Shown: piece after piece, positions 22,151 through 29,206 of the stretch
How the letters are laid out: the number at the start of each line of letters is the position of its first letter
Position numbering within the stretch: position 1 is the first letter of the stretch
Assembly: GCA_934565615.1 (NCBI GenBank)
Contig: CAKTIH010000011.1
Location: 1 to 29,819 of the forward strand
Origin: an uncultured Oscillospiraceae bacterium
GTDB lineage: Bacteria; Bacillota; Clostridia; Oscillospirales; Oscillospiraceae
Direction: 5' to 3'
Length of the DNA stretch: 29,819 nucleotides
Position numbers and translations under genes: made by a program
Notes under the pieces: generated by a model
The model's database searches: none
What the model was told of the DNA's origin: nothing
The model's input: only the letters and a program-made list of their open reading frames with translations

Positions 22151-23334
22151 TGAAAGTATTGGCAGCCAATGTGGGCAGCACCTCGCTGAAGTTCAAGCTG
22201 TTTGAAATGCCGGAGGAAACGGCGCTGTGCGAGGCAAAGATCGAGCGCGTCGGGAGCCGGGACAAGGCGATATTTGCCTACGGCAGCCTCGTGACCGGTA
22301 AGCATTACCGGCTCGAGGGGCAGTGTATCCCGGATTATACGACGGGTATACGCATGTTCCTTGACGCGCTGGTATCCGGGGAATACGGAGTGATAAAGAG
22401 CGCCGGCGAGATAGACCGCATCGGCTTCAAGACCGTGCTTTCCAAGGGCTTTTACGGCGTGCATGAGCTGACGGACGCGGTCATGAACGGGATGCGCGAT
22501 TACCTCTTTATTGCCCCGGTGCATAACGCGGCGTACCTGGAGGCGATAGGCCAGTTTGACAGCCTGCTTCCGGACGTGCCGAAGATAGGCGTGTTCGAGA
22601 CTGCCTTTCACACGACGATCCCGACCGAGCGCCGCATTTACGGCGTGCCGTATGAGTGGTACGAGAAGTACGGCCTGATGCGCATGGGCTATCACGGGGC
22701 TTCCCACGGCTACATCGCCCGGGAGAGCTGCAGCTACGGCAAGGCCGGGCGCGTGATCTCCTGCCATCTGGGCGGGAGCTGCTCCGTCTGCGCGATACAG
22801 GACGGCAGGAGCGTTGACACAAGCTTCGGCTTCTCGCTCCAGTCCGGGCTCATCCACGCAAACCGCACCGGGGACGCGGACCCATATATGATCCCGTTTT
22901 TGCAGAGCGAGGGTCTGAGCGCCGCGGAGATCGAGGACGGACTGAGCAAGCACGGCGGCCTGCTGGGGATATCCGGAGTCAGCAATGACATGCGAGATCT
23001 CCAGAGCGCCGCGGAGAGCGGGAACGAGCGGGCAAGGCTTGCCGTCGACGCTTTTGTAAGCGGCATAATAAAGCAGGTCGGCGCGTTCTATGCCGAGCTC
23101 GGCGGGCTGGACCAGCTTGTGTTCACGGGCGGCATAGGCGAACATTCGGCGTTTGTGAGAAAGGCCGTCTGCTCGCAGCTGCGGCATCTGGGGATCGAGC
23201 TTGACGAAGAGAAAAACAGCTCCCCCGCACCGGCCGGCGTTATTTCGACGGCAGACTCTGAGGTCCTTGTGACGGTGATCCCGGCGAACGAGGAGCTTGG
23301 GGTCGCCCGCGAGACCGCGGCCTATGAGCTGTGA
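22150..23334 (+). CDS. Atypical acetate-kinase-family acyl phosphate kinase
   Basis: A 394-residue ASKHA-fold kinase related to acetate kinase (usually about 400), which makes ATP from an acyl phosphate. Conserved: NVGSTSLKF (Asn7), VHNAA (His125), MGYHGASHGYI (His182), ANRTGDADP (Arg239), FTGGIGEHS and NEELGVARE near the end. Changed against canonical acetate kinase: the HRVVHGG loop is FKTVLSKG (Lys94 replaces the carboxylate-binding Arg), VFDTAFH is VFETAFH (Glu150 for the catalytic Asp), and HLGNG is HLGGS. The substrate is therefore probably not plain acetate. ATG at 22150 is six bases after AGGGA and overlaps the previous stop (TGATG); ATG at 22147 is an alternative. It occupies the place that carbamate kinase has in the E. 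coli pathway. Confidence 0.88.
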   Translation: MKVLAANVGSTSLKFKLFEMPEETALCEAKIERVGSRDKAIFAYGSLVTGKHYRLEGQCIPDYTTGIRMFLDALVSGEYGVIKSAGEIDRIGFKTVLSKGFYGVHELTDAVMNGMRDYLFIAPVHNAAYLEAIGQFDSLLPDVPKIGVFETAFHTTIPTERRIYGVPYEWYEKYGLMRMGYHGASHGYIARESCSYGKAGRVISCHLGGSCSVCAIQDGRSVDTSFGFSLQSGLIHANRTGDADPYMIPFLQSEGLSAAEIEDGLSKHGGLLGISGVSNDMRDLQSAAESGNERARLAVDAFVSGIIKQVGAFYAELGGLDQLVFTGGIGEHSAFVRKAVCSQLRHLGIELDEEKNSSPAPAGVISTADSEVLVTVIPANEELGVARETAAYEL

Positions 23335-23337
23335 GGC

Positions 23338-24171
23338 ATGAAAAGCATTATAAGCACCTGTCAGGGGGAGACGTTCCGCGCCGCGGCGCAGAGCCCGTGG
23401 AGCGGGACGATCCTCCTTGTGACGCACGGCGGCTGGTACCTTGAGACGGAGCGGGGGGATATCCTCCTGCTGCACGACGCGCGCTTCGGCGAGATACCGA
23501 TCGGCGCGGCGCTGCCGGATATAGGAGAGCTTCCGTATGACAAGAGCCTTGAGGGTCGGCCGCTGCGCTTTGAGAACGGAACCCTTATGCTTGCCGGTGA
23601 GCTGCAAATAGAGCTTCACGGTGAAAAAGAGACACGCCAGAAAAACCCTGCGGACGTGTCACCCGAGCGGCTCCGGGCGCTTGAAGAAGCGCTGAGAAGC
23701 TCCGGGCGCGGTGAGCTCAGATACGCCGCGTGCGGAATGCAGCCGCCGGGGGACAGTCCGCTTTTGCAAGAGATGCAGCGGCGTACCGATAGCTTCCTTG
23801 ACGCGGCATGCGGCGGATATGAAGAAGTATCCGCGGCGGTAAAGGGTCTGCTCGGTCTCGGCAGGGGACTGACGCCCGCCTGCGACGACTGGCTCGTGGG
23901 GTATATGTATGCAGCGCGGCGCACCGGGAAAACGGAGGTCTGCGCGGCGGTAAGCAAAGCCGTGTTGGAATACGCCGGGGAGTACACCAATGGCATCAGT
24001 GCCGCGTATCTTCGCGCGGCGGCACGCGGCGAGTACTATGAGCTGCTCGAAGGCTGTCTGTTCGGCGGGGACGCAGACAGCATCACGCGGCTGCTCAGTA
24101 TCGGCAGCAGCTCTGGGAGCGATATGCTCAGCGGTATGCTTGCCGCCTGCCGCGGCTTTAAAAAAAGTTAG
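23338..24171 (+). CDS. DUF2877 protein (YlbF/AllH-like)
   Basis: A 277-residue protein of the DUF2877 family, homologous to E. coli YlbF/AllH, the third subunit of oxamate carbamoyltransferase. Family marks are LLGLGRGLTPACDDWLVGYM (about 177-196), EYTNGISAAYLRAAARGEY and a C-terminal IGSSSGSDMLSGML. The N-terminal half (HGGWYLETERGDILLLHD) is less conserved. ATG comes three bases after the kinase stop with GTGAGG too close, so translation probably relies on coupling. It is the last gene of the operon, and a long hairpin follows at once. Confidence 0.87.
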   Translation: MKSIISTCQGETFRAAAQSPWSGTILLVTHGGWYLETERGDILLLHDARFGEIPIGAALPDIGELPYDKSLEGRPLRFENGTLMLAGELQIELHGEKETRQKNPADVSPERLRALEEALRSSGRGELRYAACGMQPPGDSPLLQEMQRRTDSFLDAACGGYEEVSAAVKGLLGLGRGLTPACDDWLVGYMYAARRTGKTEVCAAVSKAVLEYAGEYTNGISAAYLRAAARGEYYELLEGCLFGGDADSITRLLSIGSSSGSDMLSGMLAACRGFKKS

Positions 24172-24174
24172 AAA

Positions 24175-24214
24175 CAGCGGGAGAAATCACAGATTTCTGT
24201 GGTTTCTCCCGCTG
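24175..24214 (+). terminator. Long hairpin ending the TRAP/FdrA operon
   Basis: CAGCGGGAGAAATCACAGA (24175-24193) and TCTGTGGTTTCTCCCGCTG (24196-24214) form an almost perfect 19-bp stem with one G-U pair, starting four bases after the last stop codon. The sequence after it (AAATATTT) is not a true T run, so termination strength is uncertain, but the position and stem fit an operon end. Confidence 0.7.
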
Positions 24215-24265
24215 AAATATTTGGCCGGATTTCCGGAAAATCTATTTATACGCACTGCACCGTGA

Positions 24266-24294
24266 TTGACATCAAAGCGCGGCTCGGTTATAAT
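24266..24294 (+). promoter_or_regulatory. Perfect consensus sigma-A promoter of the HAD/PNPOx gene
   Basis: TTGACA (24266-24271) and TATAAT (24289-24294) are both perfect consensus and exactly 17 bases apart, 31 bases before the start codon. Strong constitutive expression is expected unless repressed. Confidence 0.85.
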
Positions 24295-24324
24295 TTAAGC
24301 TCGATCAAACAAAGGAGGAATCGA

Positions 24325-25455
24325 ATGTACAAATATATCCTGTTTGATTTTGACGGAACCGTCTTTGACACGGTCGAGGGAATAACCAAGTCTGTACAAT
24401 ACGCCCTCGCAAAGCGCGGGATCGCGGCGGAGCTCGATTCGCTGCGCTGCTTTGCGGGTCCGCCGCTGGTGGACATGTTCATGGAAAAATTCGACCTTAC
24501 GCAGGAGGAGGCCGAAGCCGCGACGGAGGATTTCCGAGAGCGCTACCAGCCGATCGGCCTGTATGAATGCCGGGTATTCCCCGGGATAAAGGAGATGCTC
24601 CGTGAGCTTATCGACGCGGGGCTGCACGTCGGCATCGCGACCTCGAAGCCGCAGCACCTCGCAGAGAAGCTGCTGAGCGATGAGGACATGCTCGGCCTCT
24701 TCGAGGTCATCTCCGGAAGCGACAGCGACGGGAACAACAACTCCAAGGCGGCAGTCCTGACGCGCGCGATGAACGCCCTTGGCGCGGACAGAACAGAGAC
24801 GGTCCTCGTCGGCGACACGAAGTATGACGTCGCCGGGGCGAAGGCCTGCGGCGTCGACTGCGTCGGTGTGCGCTACGGCTATGCGGCGGAGGGCGAGCTT
24901 GCTGCCGCAGGAGCGGATCATATCGTGAACGACTTGCAGCAACTGAAGGCACTGCTGCTGAACAAGGAGGAAGAAAGCATGTTCAGACCCCTGAGAAGAA
25001 AGAAGAACGCGATATCCGATGAGGCCGCAAAGGCGCTGCTGCTGAACGAAAAGCGAGGTATTCTTGCGGTGAACGGCGACGACGGCTATCCTTATGCGCT
25101 GCCGGTCAACTACTTCTACGACATGGAAAACGGCAAGATCTATTTCCACGGCGCAAAGGCAGGCCACAAGGTGGACTCGCTTAAGAAGAGCGACAAGGTC
25201 TGCTTCACGGTCTACGGAAACAGCCGGTACAAGGAGGGCGAATGGGCACCCTACACGCAGAGCACCATCGTTTTCGGGCGCTGCCATCTGATAGATGACG
25301 CGGCCATGACCGAGGAGAAGGTGCGCACTCTTGCGGAGAAGTACTATCCCGACAAGAGCGAGATAGACGAAGAGATAGCACAGTCGCTCCGCGCGGTGCA
25401 GCTCTATGAGATAACGATAGAGCACCTGACAGGCAAGCAGGTGCAGGAGAGATAA
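24325..25455 (+). CDS. HAD phosphatase (Gph-like) fused to NimA-like PNPOx flavoprotein
   Basis: A 376-residue two-domain protein. Residues 1 to about 213 are a HAD hydrolase of the phosphoglycolate phosphatase type: FDFDGTVFDT (Asp8 nucleophile, Asp10), cap domain, IATSKP (motif II), NNNSKAAVL (Lys, motif III) and VGDTKYDVAGAKACG (motif IV). Residues about 219-376 are a split-barrel flavoprotein related to NimA-type reductases: RRKKNAISDEAAKALL, GILAVNGDDGYPYALPVNYF, KIYFHGAKAGHKVDSL. ATG at 24325 has AAAGGAGG six bases upstream. At the domain border AAGGAGG (24964-24970) precedes an in-frame ATG (24979) by eight bases, so the flavoprotein may also be made alone. Substrates of both domains are unknown. 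Confidence 0.88.
   Translation: MYKYILFDFDGTVFDTVEGITKSVQYALAKRGIAAELDSLRCFAGPPLVDMFMEKFDLTQEEAEAATEDFRERYQPIGLYECRVFPGIKEMLRELIDAGLHVGIATSKPQHLAEKLLSDEDMLGLFEVISGSDSDGNNNSKAAVLTRAMNALGADRTETVLVGDTKYDVAGAKACGVDCVGVRYGYAAEGELAAAGADHIVNDLQQLKALLLNKEEESMFRPLRRKKNAISDEAAKALLLNEKRGILAVNGDDGYPYALPVNYFYDMENGKIYFHGAKAGHKVDSLKKSDKVCFTVYGNSRYKEGEWAPYTQSTIVFGRCHLIDDAAMTEEKVRTLAEKYYPDKSEIDEEIAQSLRAVQLYEITIEHLTGKQVQER
24964..24981 (+). promoter_or_regulatory. Internal ribosome binding site and start codon inside the HAD/PNPOx gene
   Basis: AAGGAGG (24964-24970), eight bases, then ATG (24979-24981), in frame with the fusion protein. It begins exactly where the PNPOx domain begins and would yield a 158-residue stand-alone protein. 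Confidence 0.6.
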
Positions 25456-25472
25456 ACAACGATACCGCGCAC

Positions 25473-25672
25473 ATCGCGCCGCTCGAAAGGGCGGCGCGAT
25501 TAGCTTTGTCAAAGAACCAAAGGTTCTTTGACAAAAAAGATTGCGATCCGTTCTGTGCCTCGCAGGCCCGACACTCACTACGCGAGAAGTATTTTCTCCG
25601 ACGTACACGCCGCCAGAGAAAATGTATTTGATTTATTTTTTCGCCTTGCGAGGCGAAAAAACTCTGCGAGGC
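25473..25672. repeat. Palindrome-rich intergenic element
   Basis: This 357-base gap holds a chain of perfect hairpins: ATCGCGCCGC/GCGGCGCGAT (25473-25500, a likely terminator for the gene before), TTTGTCAAAGAACC/GGTTCTTTGACAAA (25505-25535, 14 bp, loop AAA), and TTTTTTCGCCT/AGGCGAAAAAA (25636-25661). GCCTCGCAG (25557-25565) is the inverse of CTGCGAGGC (25664-25672), and GTATTTTCTC is nearly matched by GAGAAAAT between them. The nesting looks like a non-coding palindromic repeat of MITE type rather than a set of separate terminators. No gene was found in it. Confidence 0.55.
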
Positions 25673-25736
25673 TTTTTTACAGAATAGAGTCCTGTTGCCA
25701 TTTTCCAACATCTGCCAAATTTAAGATTTTCTCGTA

Positions 25737-25765
25737 TTGACAGCGGGGCGGGGGAGTGGTATATA
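25737..25765 (+). promoter_or_regulatory. Sigma-A promoter of the GntR/ABC operon
   Basis: A perfect TTGACA (25737-25742) and TATATA (25760-25765) are 17 bases apart, 47 bases before the regulator's start codon. The region just downstream is a candidate operator. Confidence 0.75.
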
Positions 25766-25768
25766 TTA

Positions 25769-25801
25769 ACTGTATCAATTAAATTAGTACAGTTAGTACA
25801 G
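25769..25801. promoter_or_regulatory. Candidate YtrA-type GntR operator
   Basis: ACTGTA (25769-25774) and TACAGT (25788-25793) form a dyad with a 13-base AT-rich centre, immediately after the -10 box. TTAGTACAG is repeated directly (25784-25792 and 25793-25801). A regulator bound here would cover the transcription start, as expected for autorepression of YtrA-type operons. Confidence 0.5.
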
Positions 25802-25812
25802 AGGGAATATGG

Positions 25813-26205
25813 ATGATACAACTGAACTACCGCGATTCGCGGCCGATATATGAGCAGGTCAAGGACGGCCTGCGTCAGCTTATCATAAACGGTGTGCTCA
25901 CCGAGGGCAGCAGACTGCCGTCGGTAAGGGAGCTTGCCGTCAGCCTGACGATAAACCAGAACACGATCCAGCGCGCCTACCGGGAGCTTGAGGCAGAGGG
26001 CTACATCGTCTCCGTACCAGGCAAGGGCAGCTATGTCAGCCGAGAGAACGACGCTGCCAGAGCGCGCAAGGCGGAGCTTATGGAAAAACTCTCGGCACTG
26101 ACGGCGGAGCTGCACAGCCTCGGCGTGAGCGAGGAGGAAATGCGCGCCATGATACAAGGAGGAGAGACAGATGATAGAAGTCAGATCCCTGCGGAAGAGC
26201 TTTGA
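25813..26205 (+). CDS. GntR-family regulator, YtrA subfamily
   Basis: A 130-residue regulator. Residues about 8-75 are the GntR winged helix (RPIYEQVKDGLRQLIINGVL, GSRLPSVRELAVSLTINQNTIQRAYRELEAEGYI). A short C-terminal helical tail (about 80-120) stands in place of a ligand domain, which is the mark of the YtrA subfamily. Such proteins repress the ABC transporter operon they head, often responding to cell-wall-active compounds. ATG at 25813 has GAGGGA six bases upstream. Its 3' end overlaps the ATPase gene by 35 bases. Confidence 0.9.
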   Translation: MIQLNYRDSRPIYEQVKDGLRQLIINGVLTEGSRLPSVRELAVSLTINQNTIQRAYRELEAEGYIVSVPGKGSYVSRENDAARARKAELMEKLSALTAELHSLGVSEEEMRAMIQGGETDDRSQIPAEEL

Positions 26206-27064
26206 CGGCTTTACCGCGCTCGACGGGCTGGACATATCCGTGCCGGACGGCGCGGTCTACGGACTTGTCGGGCCGAACGGCGCGGGCAAGTCGACGCTGA
26301 TACGCCATTTGGCCGGTATACTCCGGCAGGATGAGGGCGAGGTGCTCTATGACGGCGAGGCGGTTTTTGAAAACCCCGAGGTCAAAGCTCAGATAGCGTA
26401 CATACCGGATGAGGTGTTCTACTACCCCGGCGCATCGGTAAAGGACATGATGCTGCTCTACCGGCGCATGTACCCAAGCTTCAGCGAGGAGCGCTATAAC
26501 AAGCTTGCACAGGCCTTCGGCATAGCACCGGAGCGGTCGTTCAAGCGGCTTTCAAAGGGGATGCAGAAGCAGGCAGCGTTCTGGCTGGCGCTGTCGCTCT
26601 GCCCGAAGTACATGCTGCTCGATGAACCGCTCGACGGGCTCGACCCGGTGATGCGCCGGCAGGTAATGAAGCTGCTGCTTGCGGACGTTGCCGAGCGGGG
26701 GACGACGGTGCTCGTCTCCTCGCACAACCTGCGCGAGCTTGAGGATGTGTGCGACCACGTCGGCATAATGAACAGGGGCAGGATGCTATTGCAGCGCCCG
26801 CTGTGCGAGCTTCAGGACAGCACCGTCAAGGTGCAGCTCGCGCTGCCGGACGACAGGGAGCTGCCCGAAGGGCTTGAGATACTGCACAAGAGCGTCACAG
26901 GGCGGCTGTATCAGCTGATAGTGCGAGGGACGGCAGAAGAAGTGACGAACGTTCTGGCCGCGGCACAGCCGTTTTTCATAGACGTACTGCCGCTGACGCT
27001 GGAGGAGATATTTATTTATGAGCTGGGAGGCGCTGACAGTGAGATCAAAGATATCATTCTTTAA
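26171..27064 (+). CDS. ABC transporter ATP-binding protein
   Basis: A 297-residue ATPase. It has Walker A GPNGAGKST (about 34-42), Q-loop region QIAYIPDE, signature LSKGMQKQ (the LSGGQ box of YtrB-like exporters), Walker B YMLLDEPLDGLD and the H-loop His in VSSHNL. Residues about 215-297 are a non-catalytic C-terminal domain seen in exporter ATPases. AGGAGGAGAG precedes the ATG, which lies inside the regulator gene. It pairs with the downstream permease as an exporter or sensing module. The substrate is not evident. Confidence 0.93.
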   Translation: MIEVRSLRKSFDGFTALDGLDISVPDGAVYGLVGPNGAGKSTLIRHLAGILRQDEGEVLYDGEAVFENPEVKAQIAYIPDEVFYYPGASVKDMMLLYRRMYPSFSEERYNKLAQAFGIAPERSFKRLSKGMQKQAAFWLALSLCPKYMLLDEPLDGLDPVMRRQVMKLLLADVAERGTTVLVSSHNLRELEDVCDHVGIMNRGRMLLQRPLCELQDSTVKVQLALPDDRELPEGLEILHKSVTGRLYQLIVRGTAEEVTNVLAAAQPFFIDVLPLTLEEIFIYELGGADSEIKDIIL

Positions 27065-28886
27065 TAAGCATGTTGCGCTGAATCTGCTCAAGCGCTTCTG
27101 GCCGCTGTGGGCGGCGTACTTTGCGGCGATGATATTCGTGCTCCCGGTGAACCTGCTCAGTAAGCTGCATTTTAACCTCAGAGGCAGTCTGCTCGAAATA
27201 TACGGCGTGAACCGTCAGGTGCTCCAAACCTGCAGGTTTGAGTTCCCGGTCACGTTCGTTTTCGCCGTGCTCATCGCGATGGCAGTGTTCAGCTACCTGT
27301 ACGATACGCGCAGATGCGGCCTTGCAAACTCCCTGCCGCTGCGCCGGGAGACGATGTACTGCACGGCCTTCATCACGGGGCTTGCGCCGATGCTCATTGC
27401 CGACCTGCTCGTATGGGCCGCGGCATGGATCATCCTTGCGGGCACGCCGAACGTCATTGCAAAATATATGCTGACACGGCTGGCGGCATCGCTCATGTGC
27501 AGCACGGCTTTCTTCGGGCTTGCCGCTTTCTGCGCCGCACTGACGGGGAACCTCTTGGTGCTCCCGGCGCTCTACGGCGTTATAAACATTGCGGCGGTGC
27601 TTCTGGAGCACACGGTGGAGGCGCTGCTGTCCGTGTTGGTCTACGGCTATGCCTACGACGGCTCGGTGCTCGACTTCCTCTCACCGGTCAAGATGCTTTT
27701 CATCAACGGCGACGTCATATCCACGCTGGTACCCGGTGCAGAGGACGGCGTCTATACCTATTCCGTCACATGGTCCGGATACCTTATCGGTTTCTGCGTA
27801 GTGGGGATAGTGCTTGCCGTACTCGGACTCGTCATAGTCCGCAAGAGACGCATGGAGCTTGCCGGGGACGTCGTGGCCGTGAGCTGGCTCAGACCCGCGT
27901 TCAAATACTGCATGGCGATAGGCGGGGCGCTGACTTTCGCATGCGCGGTATATTACTGGTTCTTTGACTATGTGCTCTACGGCGTACCGGCGGCGGTGCT
28001 CGTGATCGCGATGCTGCCGGCCGGGGCGTTCATCGGCTGGTTCGGCTCGGAGATGCTGATGCAGAAAACGCTGAGGGTATTCTCCAGGGGCTGGAAGCAG
28101 TATGCCGCGGTGTGCTGCGCGCTCATGGCGCTTGCGCTGTGCGCGGAGCTCGACGTCACGGGCTACGAAAAGTACGTCCCGCCGCTTGACGAGATAGACT
28201 ACATAAACTTCTCAGAGGGGAGCAGCGGGCACGAAAACCAGCCTGAGACGCTGGAGCTTTACCGCGAATTTCATCAGAAGCTTATCGAAGCGAAGAGCCT
28301 GCCGAACCGAACTGACGGCGACTACTACATTGAGCCGCTCAATTATTACCTCAAGGACGGCAGGCACGTCTGCCGCCTGTACAGGCTGCCATACAGCGAT
28401 GGTATAGAGAGCGACCCGGATTCCGCGATAGGCGCGCTCGACAGGCTGCTCAACTGCCCGGAGCTTATCGCGCAGCGAGTTTTCCCGCGCATCCCGGTCA
28501 CGGAGGAGAGCATAAGTACAGCCTATCTGACAGTCGAGAACATCGGGGATGACGGCAGTTATCTTAACGACACCGTCCGCCTGACACCGGCGCAGGCTTA
28601 TGAGCTGTACACGGAGTGCATCGTGCCTGACGCGGAGGACGGGACGATCGGCCTGCGCTTTGCTTCCGACACCGAGGAGACGCGCCTGCGCACGACGAAC
28701 GTGTGGATATACATGGAGATGTCGGAGTTTGTCGGCCGCAGCGCGAATGTCTACGGCGACTACGTCTATGACTACATAAGCCTTGATCTGTACACAAACT
28801 CCGCGCGCACATATAAGTGGATAACCGAGAACACTGCCGTCGAGCCGACAGACGGATACCTCAACCTGAACTACGGAAAATACTGA
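27018..28886 (+). CDS. ABC transporter permease with extracytoplasmic domain
   Basis: A 622-residue protein with about six N-terminal helices (to about residue 270), further hydrophobic segments at about 292-350 and 362-378, then an outside domain of about 240 residues (from DVTGYEKYVPP to the end) rich in acidic and Tyr residues. The layout fits the permease of YtrA-controlled ABC systems. ATG at 27018 (GGAGGAG ten bases upstream) overlaps the ATPase gene by 47 bases; GTG at 27039 with GGGAGG eight bases upstream is an equally good start and would remove seven residues. The large outside domain may bind the inducing compound; this is inference. Confidence 0.85.
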   Translation: MSWEALTVRSKISFFNKHVALNLLKRFWPLWAAYFAAMIFVLPVNLLSKLHFNLRGSLLEIYGVNRQVLQTCRFEFPVTFVFAVLIAMAVFSYLYDTRRCGLANSLPLRRETMYCTAFITGLAPMLIADLLVWAAAWIILAGTPNVIAKYMLTRLAASLMCSTAFFGLAAFCAALTGNLLVLPALYGVINIAAVLLEHTVEALLSVLVYGYAYDGSVLDFLSPVKMLFINGDVISTLVPGAEDGVYTYSVTWSGYLIGFCVVGIVLAVLGLVIVRKRRMELAGDVVAVSWLRPAFKYCMAIGGALTFACAVYYWFFDYVLYGVPAAVLVIAMLPAGAFIGWFGSEMLMQKTLRVFSRGWKQYAAVCCALMALALCAELDVTGYEKYVPPLDEIDYINFSEGSSGHENQPETLELYREFHQKLIEAKSLPNRTDGDYYIEPLNYYLKDGRHVCRLYRLPYSDGIESDPDSAIGALDRLLNCPELIAQRVFPRIPVTEESISTAYLTVENIGDDGSYLNDTVRLTPAQAYELYTECIVPDAEDGTIGLRFASDTEETRLRTTNVWIYMEMSEFVGRSANVYGDYVYDYISLDLYTNSARTYKWITENTAVEPTDGYLNLNYGKY

Positions 28887-28899
28887 AGGGAGTGCCGCG

Positions 28900-29047
28900 C
28901 CAAAGACTCCTTTGCGTAAAGGGAGCAGTCAGCCGCAAGGCTGACTGAGGGGTTATTATCATTTCACTGCGGATAAAGACACGGCGTTTTATCTCCTCAG
29001 GCGCTGACGCGCCAGCTCCCCTTACAACAAGGGGAGCCAAGGGGACA
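28900..29047. repeat. MITE-like palindromic repeat
   Basis: Two arms in inverted order, each made of two hairpins: left, CTCCTTTGCGTAAAGGGAG (28907-28925) and CAGTCAGCC-GCAA-GGCTGACTG (28926-28947); right, GGCGC-TGAC-GCGCC (29000-29013) and GCTCCCCTT-ACAAC-AAGGGGAGC (29015-29037). The reverse complement of the right arm has the same order of parts as the left: CTCCCTTT, AAGGGGAGC, small stem, TGAGGRG. This form matches short non-coding repeats I recall from Oscillospiraceae genomes. It lies in the 320-base gap before the HtrA gene, holds no ORF, and may also terminate the ABC operon. Confidence 0.65.
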
Positions 29048-29112
29048 GCTTGTTCGGCTGCGGGTTCATATATTGTATTCAGCTTGTTTATAAATTCTTG
29101 GGACTTTGTTCA

Positions 29113-29140
29113 TTACAACGTCATAAATGCCCTGTATAGT
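29113..29140 (+). promoter_or_regulatory. Possible promoter of the HtrA-like gene
   Basis: TTACAA (29113-29118) and TATAGT (29135-29140, preceded by TG as an extended -10) are 16 bases apart, 66 bases before the start codon. Confidence 0.45.
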
Positions 29141-29206
29141 AAGGCACGTAAACAAGAGAAGTACACAGCATGTACCTTTCAAATAGAAAACAAGAAGGTT
29201 CCGATT

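Noticed and set aside
21640..23619. Minus-strand open frame of 659 codons opposite the DUF1116, kinase and DUF2877 genes
   Set aside because: Its length comes from third-position GC bias of the three real genes; there is no ribosome binding site or recognisable domain.
24295..25608. Minus-strand open frame of 437 codons opposite the HAD/PNPOx gene
   Set aside because: Antisense of a protein with all HAD and flavin motifs in place; composition not protein-like.
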